Shown one piece after another: positions 1 through 7,778 of a stretch of 14,463 nt of DNA. Position numbers and translations under genes: made by a program. Numbering within the stretch: position 1 is the stretch's first letter; each line of letters opens with the position of its first letter. The stretch is from assembly GCA_913054055.1 (NCBI GenBank), contig CAJXIT010000047.1:1-14463 (forward strand). The letters run 5' to 3'. Under the pieces are notes generated by a model. The model worked only from the letters and a program-made list of their open reading frames with translations. It had not been told where the DNA came from and did no database searches. Origin of the DNA: an uncultured Thalassolituus sp. (GTDB lineage Bacteria; Pseudomonadota; Gammaproteobacteria; Pseudomonadales; Oceanobacteraceae).

Positions 1-21
1 CTACACGCGCTCTTCCGATCT
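1..21. other. Illumina adapter remnant at contig end
   Basis: Bases 1-21 match the 3' end of the Illumina TruSeq read-1 adapter, with a single A missing after CTACACG. The typical CTCTTCCGATCT ending is intact at 10-21. This is library sequence, not genome, so genomic sequence begins at about position 22 and the window edge is an assembly end rather than a biological boundary. Confidence 0.93.
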
Positions 22-23
22 TT

Positions 24-1004
24 TCAAAATTTAGCATGGCAGCGCTTGTGAACGAAAAAAGTATTGTGAATGCATTGGTTGCATTGTTAGCCACAGGGGG
101 GTCAACCAATTTAACCATTCATTGGATTGCTGTTGCTAAAGCGGCAGGCATTCATATTACATGGCAGGATATTCAAGACTTATCTGAAGTTGTACCTCTG
201 ATTTGCAAAGTGTATCCAAACGGCCCTTCTGATATTAATCAATTTCATCAGGCAGGGGGCACGGCTTGGGTATTTTCACAATTATTAAATTCAGGTTTGA
301 TGCATGGAGACGTGTTAACCAGCAACGGTGGCATGTTCTCAGATTACGGTAAGCAGGCCGTAGTTTCAAAAACTCACATAGAATTTACAACGGCTAAGAA
401 TTCTCAAGAAAGCATTTTAGCCAGTGTTGAATCCCCATTTGATATAAGTGGTGGCTTAACCGTGGTTGAGGGCAATTTGGGTAAGGCCATGATTAAAGTG
501 TCAGCGGTGCCTAAAACCCATTTATCTATCAGTGCTCCCGCCATGGTATTTAATGATCAACTAGATGTGATTACTGCCTATCAAAAAGGTTTGATGCAAA
601 AAGATCTTGTTTTGGTTTTGAAAGGGCAGGGGCCAAAATCAAATGGTATGCCTGAGTTGCATAAATTAATGCCAGTATTAGGCAACTTGCAAGATGAAGG
701 TTTTAAGGTTGCTTTATTAACAGATGGGCGTTTATCAGGGGCAAGTGGCAAAGTATTAAGCGCCATTCATCTTGTTCCAGAGGCTGCAAACGAAGGTCCT
801 ATAGCAAAAATACAGAATGGTGACATGATCAGTATTGATGCCAGTACTGGCAGCGTTAATATTGATGGTGTGGATTTAGCCGCTAGAGACGTTGATTATC
901 AAAAGCCTAAAAACCTAGGGGTCGGTCGAGAATTGTTTAGCATATTTAGAAAAAATGTGACGCCTGCCGATGAAGGTGCCATTAGTATCGATTGGCAAGA
1001 GTGA
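24..1004 (+). CDS. edd: 6-phosphogluconate dehydratase, 3' part
   Basis: Edd is a cytoplasmic iron-sulfur enzyme that dehydrates 6-phosphogluconate to 2-keto-3-deoxy-6-phosphogluconate (KDPG), the first committed step of the Entner-Doudoroff pathway. The reading frame is open from the adapter junction, so the ATG at 36 is an internal Met and not the start. About 326 codons remain of the roughly 600 usual for the family. Visible landmarks, counted from that Met, are LLATGGSTN (17-25), the YPNG..DIN stretch (60-68), PKSNGMPELHKLMP (200-213) and the IlvD/Edd signature LLTDGRLSGASG (227-238). The region that carries the cluster-binding cysteines in this family lies in the missing N-terminal half. 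The next gene, eda, acts on its product. The protein family is near certain, and IlvD is ruled out by the close match to Edd sequences and by the eda neighbour. Confidence 0.95.
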   Translation, partial: SKFSMAALVNEKSIVNALVALLATGGSTNLTIHWIAVAKAAGIHITWQDIQDLSEVVPLICKVYPNGPSDINQFHQAGGTAWVFSQLLNSGLMHGDVLTSNGGMFSDYGKQAVVSKTHIEFTTAKNSQESILASVESPFDISGGLTVVEGNLGKAMIKVSAVPKTHLSISAPAMVFNDQLDVITAYQKGLMQKDLVLVLKGQGPKSNGMPELHKLMPVLGNLQDEGFKVALLTDGRLSGASGKVLSAIHLVPEAANEGPIAKIQNGDMISIDASTGSVNIDGVDLAARDVDYQKPKNLGVGRELFSIFRKNVTPADEGAISIDWQE

Positions 1005-1044
1005 TCAGAAGTGAATGCTCTTTGTTATGTAGGTTTATTAAAGT

Positions 1045-1049
1045 AAGGA
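1045..1049 (+). promoter_or_regulatory. Ribosome binding site of eda
   Basis: AAGGA lies 6 bases before the ATG at 1056 and supports that start. Confidence 0.7.
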
Positions 1050-1055
1050 TCGTAA

Positions 1056-1667
1056 ATGTCATTTAATTCATGGTTTAAAACAACAAAAGCGATTATGCCA
1101 GTGATTGTCATTGATGACCTAGAGGACGCTGTCCCCTTAGCACAAGCATTAATGGCCGGTGGCATACACTGCTTAGAAGTCACCTTGAGAACAGAGCAGG
1201 GATTGGCTGCCATCGAGAAAATATCACAAGCGTGTCCAGATGCAATTGTGGGTGCTGGTACCGTTATTAATGGGCAACAGATGCGAGCCGCCCATAAAGC
1301 GGGTGCACAATTTATTATTAGTCCAGGAATCAGTGCTGAGCTGTGCGAAACAGCAAATGAACTAACGCTACCTTACGCCCCCGGAGTTATGACACCTTCG
1401 GATATAATATTAGGGCTGGAATATGGAATAGATTTATTTAAATTATTCCCCGCTGACATTGCAGGGGGACCGGCCATGTTGAAAGCATTATCAGGTCCAT
1501 TCCCCAATGTTCAATTTTGTCCAACAGGGGGTGTATCACCGCGAAATATGCAGGAATACATTTCCCTTAACAATGTATCCGCAATAGGCGGTTCTTGGGT
1601 ATGCCCTAAAGAGTTGGTGGTTAAAAAAGACTGGCCAGCCATTACAAAATTGGCAGCTGCCATATAG
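1056..1667 (+). CDS. eda: KDPG aldolase (2-keto-3-deoxy-6-phosphogluconate aldolase)
   Basis: Eda is a class I aldolase that cleaves KDPG into pyruvate and glyceraldehyde-3-phosphate, completing the Entner-Doudoroff pathway in the cytoplasm. At 203 residues it is close to the roughly 213 of E. coli Eda. The Schiff-base lysine is K129 in LFKLFPADIAGG. The EVTLRT motif gives catalytic E41 and phosphate/substrate-binding R45, VGAGTV lies at 65-70, and CPTGGVSP at 155-162 forms the phosphate-binding loop. The closing IGGSWV (177-182) is typical. It follows edd by 51 bases and is probably cotranscribed. All key residues are present, so it should be active. Confidence 0.97.
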   Translation: MSFNSWFKTTKAIMPVIVIDDLEDAVPLAQALMAGGIHCLEVTLRTEQGLAAIEKISQACPDAIVGAGTVINGQQMRAAHKAGAQFIISPGISAELCETANELTLPYAPGVMTPSDIILGLEYGIDLFKLFPADIAGGPAMLKALSGPFPNVQFCPTGGVSPRNMQEYISLNNVSAIGGSWVCPKELVVKKDWPAITKLAAAI

Positions 1668-1754
1668 CTCATCATTCTATAAGCCTCTTTATTTTACTCC
1701 TCTCAAAATAAAAATCTAAGTGAATCAGTATTTGATGAAATGCTGGTTCGCTAT

Positions 1755-1783
1755 TTGCAAAACCTACTCTAGATAAATAAATA
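1755..1783 (+). promoter_or_regulatory. Possible sigma-70 promoter of the glucosylglycerate operon
   Basis: TTGCAA at 1755-1760 and TAAATA at 1778-1783 are separated by 17 bases, the preferred spacing. They match the -35 and -10 consensus at 4 of 6 and 3 of 6 positions, so this is a weak candidate. It lies in the only intergenic gap before the operon (1668-1855). That gap has no convincing terminator after eda, only an AT hairpin (1688-1695 with 1705-1712) lacking a T tail. Read-through from edd-eda is therefore possible. Confidence 0.3.
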
Positions 1784-1804
1784 AGCAGTTCCTGAAATCA
1801 AAAT

Positions 1805-1849
1805 AGCACCAAAATTGTGCATTGGAGTTTTAGGCACCAAAATTGAGCA
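1805..1849 (+). promoter_or_regulatory. Two tandem NtrC-like binding sites
   Basis: The motif GCACCAAAATTG occurs twice, at 1806-1817 and 1834-1845, offset by 28 bases. Against the NtrC (NRI) consensus TGCACYANNNTGGTGCA, the first copy (1805-1821) matches 12 of 14 defined bases and the second (1833-1849) 11 of 14. The second copy abuts the AGGT of the ribosome binding site before the ATG at 1856, so a bound protein would sit downstream of most promoter positions. The repeat is directly visible. NtrC binding is inferred. Confidence 0.45.
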
Positions 1850-1855
1850 GGTAAT

Positions 1856-2794
1856 ATGAAAAAAGCGGAGTCTTATATTGATGAACTGATCCGTGATCAG
1901 GCATTGCCGAGTCATTATAAGGATCTTGTGGGAGATTATTTATGGCCTTTGGTGCAAGACATGATGAATTTGTACCGCCAACGCACAACGTCTGTGCCCT
2001 GGTTTGTGGGTTTACAAGGTACTCAGGGCAGTGGGAAAAGTACGGTCTGTTTATTCATTAAAGCGTTATTAGAAAAGTGTTTTGACCTTAATGTTGTGAT
2101 TTTATCACTGGATGATTTTTATAAAACTCGCAAAGAAAGAGAGCTACTAGCAAAAGAGGTTCATCCTCTCTTTGCAACGAGGGGCGTGCCTGGTACCCAT
2201 GATTTAGCATTGGCCAATCAAGTGATTGATGAGTTATCTGAGCTACAGGCAGGGGAGTCATGCTTTGTTCCCAGCTTTAATAAAGCCATTGATGATCGAA
2301 GAGAAAAAAGTCAATGGCAATCCATACCAGGCCCGATAAACGTCATTTTGTTTGAAGGTTGGTGTGTAGGCGTAACCCCTCAAGCCAATACGTCATTGGC
2401 AAAAGCCGTTAATGAGTTAGAGCGCATCGAAGATGCCAATGGCAAATGGCGAGGATTTGTCAATCAACAGCTTGAAACAGGTTATGCTCAGTTTTATGCA
2501 AGAATTGAAAACCTCATTGCTTTACAAGCCCCTAGTTTTAAATGTGTTTATCAATGGCGTTTGCTGCAAGAGACAAAATTATTAGAAGCCAATAAACATA
2601 CAAGCGATCAAACCCATCAGCCATTACGCATCCAAACGCCGGAAGAGATCGAGCGGTTTATTGCGCATTACGAGCGCTTAACGCGTTTTGCTTTAAATAT
2701 TCTTCCAGAACTGGCCAGTTGGAAAATCTCTCTTAATGAAAAACATAATATGGTAAGCCTTACTAGAAATAACAACCTGGTCAGGCTGGAATAA
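1856..2794 (+). CDS. Probable D-glycerate 3-kinase (plant GLYK-like P-loop kinase)
   Basis: This 312-residue P-loop kinase resembles the plant-type glycerate kinase family (GLYK/Tda10-like), which phosphorylates D-glycerate with ATP to 3-phosphoglycerate. It shows a Walker A loop GTQGSGKST (55-63), LSLDDFY (83-89) with paired aspartates, the TRGVPGTHD family motif (108-116), FEGWCVG (166-172) and a YQWRLLQE segment (232-239). The ATG at 1856 has AGG 4 bases upstream. The gene is first in a four-gene operon, with 25 bases before the phosphatase gene. The adjacent phosphorylase is predicted to release glycerate, so this kinase would return it to 3-phosphoglycerate, the acceptor of GpgS. The substrate assignment rests on family plus context. 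An unrelated small-molecule kinase of the same fold (pantothenate or uridine kinase-like) is less likely. Confidence 0.82.
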   Translation: MKKAESYIDELIRDQALPSHYKDLVGDYLWPLVQDMMNLYRQRTTSVPWFVGLQGTQGSGKSTVCLFIKALLEKCFDLNVVILSLDDFYKTRKERELLAKEVHPLFATRGVPGTHDLALANQVIDELSELQAGESCFVPSFNKAIDDRREKSQWQSIPGPINVILFEGWCVGVTPQANTSLAKAVNELERIEDANGKWRGFVNQQLETGYAQFYARIENLIALQAPSFKCVYQWRLLQETKLLEANKHTSDQTHQPLRIQTPEEIERFIAHYERLTRFALNILPELASWKISLNEKHNMVSLTRNNNLVRLE

Positions 2795-2819
2795 TCATGG
2801 GAGATAAGGTTAAAAATAC

Positions 2820-3686
2820 ATGAAGACCCAGTATATTGTTTCAACAGACTTAGATGGCACCTTGCTTAATCATCATGATTATCAATGGCAAGACGCTGAA
2901 CAAGCGCTAACGTCTTTAGCGTCTCATCATATACCGATCATAATCAATACCAGTAAAACTCGCTTAGAAGTGGCTAACTTGATTAAGGCTTTACCTGTCC
3001 CTGAGCAATCCTATGTGGTGGAAAATGGTTCCGCCATCGTATTGAGTACAGAGCATGCCAATCAAATCGACCTGAAATCTCAATATGAAAATTTTCAATA
3101 TATAGACGGAAAGCCTGTGTGGGTGCTGGGGGAAAATCGAGCGTCATTATGTCAATGGCTTTATAAGCTTAGAGAAAAATATGACTGGAATTTTCAAGGC
3201 TATCAAGATTGGAGTATCAATCAGATTATTGAAAAAACAGGTCTATCAGAAGCCGATGCAGCAGCGTCTTCGAAAAAGGAATTTAGTGAGCCATTTGAGT
3301 GGTATGACACGCAAGAAAACCTGCAAAAACTAACAGATTCTGCCAGATTATCAGGCTATAAAATTGTAAAGGGTGGGCGTTTTTATCACTTACAAGGGAG
3401 TGTTCATAAAGCATCACTATTTGACTTTATTCATGAGTTTAAAAATCAATTGTATCCAGAGTTTGAAAGCATTCGATTTATTGCCCTAGGGGATAATCAT
3501 AATGACATTGATATGCTAAACCAGGCAGATTATTCAATAGTCATTAAATCTCCAACCGATACCAAATTAGAATTATCAAAGAATAAGCAAGTTATCTACA
3601 GCCAATCTTTTGGTGCAAAGGGTTGGAATGAAGAAATCTTAACGTTACTTACATTCATTAAACTTCCTACAATAAACGAGAAATAA
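2820..3686 (+). CDS. gpgP: Glucosyl-3-phosphoglycerate phosphatase (MpgP/YedP-like HAD)
   Basis: This HAD-superfamily phosphatase (subclass IIB cap, 288 residues) belongs to the mannosyl-3-phosphoglycerate phosphatase group. Its predicted reaction is dephosphorylation of glucosyl-3-phosphoglycerate to glucosylglycerate. Motif I is DLDGTLL with nucleophile D10 and acid/base D12. Motif II is the NTSKTR segment (43-48). Motif IV is GDNHNDIDML (224-233), with the metal-binding aspartates. The cap carries TGLSEADAAASSKKEFSEPF (140-159), a hallmark of this subfamily, and KGGRFYHL (184-191) follows. The start has AAGG 10 bases upstream. It ends one base before gpgS, which implies cotranslation and fixes the substrate as the GpgS product rather than the mannosyl analogue. 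Confidence 0.85.
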   Translation: MKTQYIVSTDLDGTLLNHHDYQWQDAEQALTSLASHHIPIIINTSKTRLEVANLIKALPVPEQSYVVENGSAIVLSTEHANQIDLKSQYENFQYIDGKPVWVLGENRASLCQWLYKLREKYDWNFQGYQDWSINQIIEKTGLSEADAAASSKKEFSEPFEWYDTQENLQKLTDSARLSGYKIVKGGRFYHLQGSVHKASLFDFIHEFKNQLYPEFESIRFIALGDNHNDIDMLNQADYSIVIKSPTDTKLELSKNKQVIYSQSFGAKGWNEEILTLLTFIKLPTINEK

Positions 3687-3687
3687 C

Positions 3688-4908
3688 ATGGCCGACTTTT
3701 ATCAAAATGGCATTATCACTACATTGCATAACCTTAACCAAAGACCTTTAGAGGCCATGGAAGAGGAGCTTAGAGAGTTCTCTAAAGTCCGCCCAATGAC
3801 ATTGGTCTTGCCTTCTTTGTATTCTGAACTAGAAGGTGAAGCGCTACCGAATATCGTGAATGAATTAAGTAAAGTGGATTATCTAAATGAAATAGTGATT
3901 GGTTTAGACCGTGCAACAGAAGAGGAATACATTAAAGCCTTAGAATTCTTTAAACCACTAAACCAAAAGTTCAAAGTACTATGGAACGACGGACCAAGAT
4001 TGAGAGCCATTGATAAAAAATTAATGGATGAAGGTTTAGCACCAATGGAAGCAGGCAAAGGACGTAATGTTTGGTATTGCTTAGGTCATGTTTTAGCTTC
4101 AGGTAATGCCCAGTCTGTGGCGCTGCACGATTGCGATATATTAACCTACGACCGAAGTTTACTAGCCAGACTGATTTATCCAGTGGCTAACCCAAGCTTT
4201 AACTATGAATTTTGTAAAGGTTTTTATGCAAGGGTGGCCAATGGAAAAATTCATGGACGAGTGAGCCGTTTATTAGTCACTCCATTAATTAGGGCATTGA
4301 AAAAGACATTAGGTAACAATCCATATTTGGATTACATCGATAGTTTCCGCTACCCACTGGCTGGGGAATTCTCATTCAGAACAGATGTGATCAATGATAT
4401 TCGTATCCCAAGTGATTGGGGCTTAGAAATTGGTGTGCTGTCAGAGTTAAATCGTAACTATGCCAATAACCGACTTTGTCAGGCAGATATTGCAGAAACC
4501 TATGATCATAAACACCAAGACCTTTCTCCAGAAGATGCCGCTAAAGGTTTGAGTAAAATGTCCATTGATATTTCTAAGGCATTATTTAGAAAGTTGGCAA
4601 CCAATGGTGTGGTATTTAATACCGAAACCTTCCGCTCAATAAAAGCTACTTATTTCAGGATTGCATTAGACTTTGTAGAGACCTATAACAATGACGCCAT
4701 TATGAATGGACTTAAGTTGGATATTCATGCGGAAGAAAAAGCCATTGAAATGTTTGCCAAAAATATTTTATCAGCGGGTAAAAACTTTCTAGATAATCCA
4801 ATGGAAAAACCGTTTATGCCTAGCTGGAACCGAGTCACCAGTGCCATGCCAAATGTGCTAACAGAAATTCATGCAGCCGTTGAGGCGGATATGAAAACCT
4901 ACATGTAA
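3688..4908 (+). CDS. gpgS: Glucosyl-3-phosphoglycerate synthase (GT81)
   Basis: GpgS transfers glucose from an NDP-glucose donor to 3-phosphoglycerate, retaining the anomeric configuration, the first step of glucosylglycerate synthesis. The protein has 406 residues and a GT-A fold. Visible motifs are LPSLYSE (41-47) with the nucleotide-binding strand IVIGLDRA (69-76), GKGRN (123-127), the metal-binding DxD as HDCD (147-150), RYPLAGEFSF (221-230), WGLEIGVLSE (244-253) and YDHKHQ (272-277). This set matches the GT81 family. The ATG starts one base after the gpgP stop with only a weak ribosome binding site, so translational coupling is likely. A mannosyl-3-phosphoglycerate synthase (GT55/GT78) is less likely on sequence. 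The donor nucleotide (UDP, ADP or GDP) cannot be read from the sequence. Confidence 0.92.
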   Translation: MADFYQNGIITTLHNLNQRPLEAMEEELREFSKVRPMTLVLPSLYSELEGEALPNIVNELSKVDYLNEIVIGLDRATEEEYIKALEFFKPLNQKFKVLWNDGPRLRAIDKKLMDEGLAPMEAGKGRNVWYCLGHVLASGNAQSVALHDCDILTYDRSLLARLIYPVANPSFNYEFCKGFYARVANGKIHGRVSRLLVTPLIRALKKTLGNNPYLDYIDSFRYPLAGEFSFRTDVINDIRIPSDWGLEIGVLSELNRNYANNRLCQADIAETYDHKHQDLSPEDAAKGLSKMSIDISKALFRKLATNGVVFNTETFRSIKATYFRIALDFVETYNNDAIMNGLKLDIHAEEKAIEMFAKNILSAGKNFLDNPMEKPFMPSWNRVTSAMPNVLTEIHAAVEADMKTYM

Positions 4909-4946
4909 TACAGATGCCATGTTGTTGAATTAAATAGGCTTTAGCT

Positions 4947-6683
4947 ATGTCACATAAAACCAATGAAGCGTTAAAAATAAAAGTGATATCTCACTTAGCG
5001 GTGATTTATCCAAATGAAAATATTGAAGCCCTTGCTACAGAGCTGATTCATTTAATGGGGTTAGACGAAGAACTGGTTAAACCCATTAGTCATGAAAATA
5101 GGTGGGACCAAGAAGATATTTGGATGATCACCTATGGAGATAGTATTCGGTCTGATGACCATGTACCACTGCAGGCGTTATCTAATTTTATTCACAAACA
5201 TTTATCTGGTGTGATCAATGGTGTGCATATCTTACCCTTTTTCCCTTACAGCTCTGATGACGGATTTTCGGTGATCGATTTTTCTCAGGTAAATGAAAGT
5301 TTAGGGGACTGGCCTGATATAGAATCCATCGCCAAAGATTTTCACCTAATGGCTGATTTAGTCGTGAACCATTGCTCTAGCCGTAGCTGGTGGTTTCAAA
5401 ACTACAAAAAGTGTCGGGACCCAGGTAAAGATTATTTCATAACGGTGGATGACGATTATGACATATCTAAGGTTGTTAGGCCGCGTACCTCTCCCTTATT
5501 AAGAGAAGTGGAGACGTCTGAAGGCAAGCAAAAGGTTTGGTGCACATTCAGTCACGATCAAGTGGATTTAAATTATGAAAATCCTAAACTTTTGGCTGAA
5601 ATGATTAAAACCATCAAACTGTATTTAGATAATGGTGTTCGAATATTTCGTTTAGATGCTGTGGCGTTCTTATGGAAAAAAAGTGGCAGCCCAAGTATTC
5701 ACCTAAAAGAAACCCATGAAATGGTTCGATTATTCAGAACCTTGATTGAGCATCACAGTGAAGACGCCATCATTATTACGGAAACCAATGTTCCTAACTT
5801 AGAAAACTTATCGTATTTAGGTAATGCCAACGAAGCCCATGCTGTTTATAACTTTTCTTTGCCACCATTACTGTTGCAGGCTTTGATATCTGGCAATAGT
5901 CAGCACCTAAAACAATGGCTAGCCACCATGCCTCCTTCTCAAATGGGAACCTTCTATTTTAATTTCATTGCTTCCCATGATGGCATTGGGTTACGCCCAG
6001 CAGAAGGGTTGTTAGAACAGACTGAAATTAATGAACTGGCTAATTGCATGAAAGAGTTTGGCGGACGTATTTCTTGGCGCACCAATGATGATGGCCAAGA
6101 TAAACCCTATGAAATGAACATCACACTTTACGATGCATTACAGGGTACATTGAAAGGGCCGGATCGTTGGCAAAATCAAAGGTTCATGTGTGCCCATGGG
6201 GTGATGCTCGCATTAGAGGGGGTACCTGCCATTTACATCCATAGCTTGTTGGCCACGCAAAACTATTACCAAGGGGTAGAGCACACTAATCATAATCGAA
6301 CCATTAATCGCTATAAGTGGAATGAAGAAAATTTAGAAGACATTTTATCCTGCGATAATCATCACGCCACTATTTTTAACGAGATGAAAAGTCTGCTAGC
6401 CATTCGTAAACAAGAAACGTGTTTTCATCCTAACGCGGAACAATTTGTACTGCATATTTGCGATGAAATATTTGGTTTTTGGCGTCAAAATATCGATCGC
6501 ACAGAAAAAATATTCTGTCTATTTAATATGACGGATCAAAACATGAGTCTGGATTTAACCTGCTTAAATTTACCTCATGATGCCCCTTGGGTGGACTTGA
6601 TCTCGAAACAAGTATTTGAAGATGTATACGAAACCATCTCTTTAGCACCTTATCAATTTATGTGGTTAAAAATTCACCCTTAA
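4947..6683 (+). CDS. Glucosylglycerate phosphorylase (GH13_18, sucrose phosphorylase-like)
   Basis: This 578-residue alpha-amylase-family enzyme resembles sucrose phosphorylases and the E. coli YcjM group, now known to include glucosylglycerate phosphorylases. The predicted reaction is glucosylglycerate plus phosphate to glucose-1-phosphate plus D-glycerate. The catalytic triad is intact: nucleophile D237 in IFRLDAVAF, acid/base E279 in IITETN and stabiliser D345 in ASHDG. HILPFFPYSSDDGFSV (94-109) and LVVNHCS (138-144) are standard GH13 regions. There is no signal peptide, so it is cytoplasmic. It follows gpgS by 38 bases and is the last gene of the operon. The partner genes (gpgS, gpgP, glycerate kinase) favour glucosylglycerate over sucrose, as no sucrose synthesis or uptake gene is nearby. 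The family is secure; the substrate is inferred from context. Confidence 0.85.
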   Translation: MSHKTNEALKIKVISHLAVIYPNENIEALATELIHLMGLDEELVKPISHENRWDQEDIWMITYGDSIRSDDHVPLQALSNFIHKHLSGVINGVHILPFFPYSSDDGFSVIDFSQVNESLGDWPDIESIAKDFHLMADLVVNHCSSRSWWFQNYKKCRDPGKDYFITVDDDYDISKVVRPRTSPLLREVETSEGKQKVWCTFSHDQVDLNYENPKLLAEMIKTIKLYLDNGVRIFRLDAVAFLWKKSGSPSIHLKETHEMVRLFRTLIEHHSEDAIIITETNVPNLENLSYLGNANEAHAVYNFSLPPLLLQALISGNSQHLKQWLATMPPSQMGTFYFNFIASHDGIGLRPAEGLLEQTEINELANCMKEFGGRISWRTNDDGQDKPYEMNITLYDALQGTLKGPDRWQNQRFMCAHGVMLALEGVPAIYIHSLLATQNYYQGVEHTNHNRTINRYKWNEENLEDILSCDNHHATIFNEMKSLLAIRKQETCFHPNAEQFVLHICDEIFGFWRQNIDRTEKIFCLFNMTDQNMSLDLTCLNLPHDAPWVDLISKQVFEDVYETISLAPYQFMWLKIHP

Positions 6684-6786
6684 GATGGCTTTAACTGTCT
6701 AAATATCTCGACTTTAGGGATTAGACGGGGTCTACACTTAAAGGATGATTGTTAAACCTGATTTTGAGCATAAAGGCCAAAAGCCA

Positions 6787-7695
6787 GTGAAGGGATTATC
6801 CTTTCACTGGATAGTTTTGCTTTGCTTAAATTTAAACCTGTTAATGATCAATCAAGTGCAGGCACTTCAGCCTTTAGAGCTCACTGTTACTCATACTAGA
6901 GATGGCGTAAGAGAGTTTGATGGGGTAGATGGCTATAATTTCGAACGTCTAGAAACTCAGGTGATTGCGCCCTTTATACAGCACCGTAGTTATGCTGGTA
7001 ATTGGTTTGTGGGGGCTGAGATAAGTGAAAACCGTTTGTTGCTTAGTGGGGCGCTCACTGGGCAGCGCCGGCTTTATCGGTTTGCCACACCCATTCAGTA
7101 CTTTCCTCGCAGAGTTGGCCGAATTCAACATGAATGGATGCTGACACCTGCCTATTACAGTGATGAGTCCCTCATACAACAAAAACGCTTTTCATTTGAA
7201 TACGCTTGGCAAGTGCGGTACCGAAAGAACCGTAAGGTGAACTTTGTCGGGGGGTTAAGGAACGACAGCCGATTTGGAGGGGAGGGTATTCACCCCATAT
7301 TCGGGATCGAATCCCGTCCTAATACTAAAATATTTCATCACTGGGTATTTCCAGACATGTACACCGAAGTGCAATTTAAAAAGCGCTTGAAGGCTAAGGC
7401 ATTTATACAGATCAACGGGGGGAATTGGCGTTACGTATTAGCAGACGGTTCGACCACTGCGTCCTTAGGTTTAAGCGGTTGGAAAATAGGGGTGGGGGCT
7501 CGATTAAAAACCAAAATGCCTTTTGATATTGTGGCCGAAGCGGGTATGCGAATTATGGGTAGTGGTATCATGGCCGGAACAACTGGAAACCTGAGCAACA
7601 CCTATTACTTTTCGATCGGTATCAATACTCCGTTTGAAGCAAATACTAGCAGTAAGTTAAGCCGTAAAACCAAGCGCCGCTTTCGTAACCGCTAA
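6787..7695 (+). CDS. Exported protein of unknown function, likely outer-membrane beta-barrel
   Basis: I do not recognise a characterised family. The frame also contains an ATG at 6745, but its AAGG directly touches that ATG with no spacing. The in-frame GTG at 6787 has AAGG 10 bases upstream and gives a normal signal peptide: a basic start, a hydrophobic core WIVLLCLNLNLLMI, then cleavage after VQA. The mature part of about 275 residues alternates polar and aromatic residues in short segments (for example NWFVGAEIS, FSFEYAWQVRYR, KIGVGARLK, TYYFSIGIN), as in an outer-membrane barrel. The tail after the last such strand is short and strongly basic (KTKRRFRNR). It lies 103 bases after the phosphorylase stop and just before a PAP2 phosphatase gene, perhaps in one transcript, which hints at an envelope lipid role. 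This is inference only. Confidence 0.72.
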   Translation: MKGLSFHWIVLLCLNLNLLMINQVQALQPLELTVTHTRDGVREFDGVDGYNFERLETQVIAPFIQHRSYAGNWFVGAEISENRLLLSGALTGQRRLYRFATPIQYFPRRVGRIQHEWMLTPAYYSDESLIQQKRFSFEYAWQVRYRKNRKVNFVGGLRNDSRFGGEGIHPIFGIESRPNTKIFHHWVFPDMYTEVQFKKRLKAKAFIQINGGNWRYVLADGSTTASLGLSGWKIGVGARLKTKMPFDIVAEAGMRIMGSGIMAGTTGNLSNTYYFSIGINTPFEANTSSKLSRKTKRRFRNR

Positions 7696-7778
7696 ATAAT
7701 TAACCTGTGCCAGTGCGCAATTTCTCTTCTTTTATGGCACAATCTCGCCTCTTGTGTGTGATAGTCAAAAGGTCTGCT

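Noticed and set aside
1832..1847. A sigma-54-like -24/-12 element (GGCAC-N5-TTGA) in the second NtrC-like repeat.
   Set aside because: Transcription would begin at or after the ATG at 1856, with no suitable later start codon, and the -12 GC is GA.
4947..6683. Annotation of the GH13 enzyme as sucrose phosphorylase.
   Set aside because: The sequence family allows it, but the gpgS, gpgP and glycerate kinase neighbours and the lack of sucrose genes favour glucosylglycerate.
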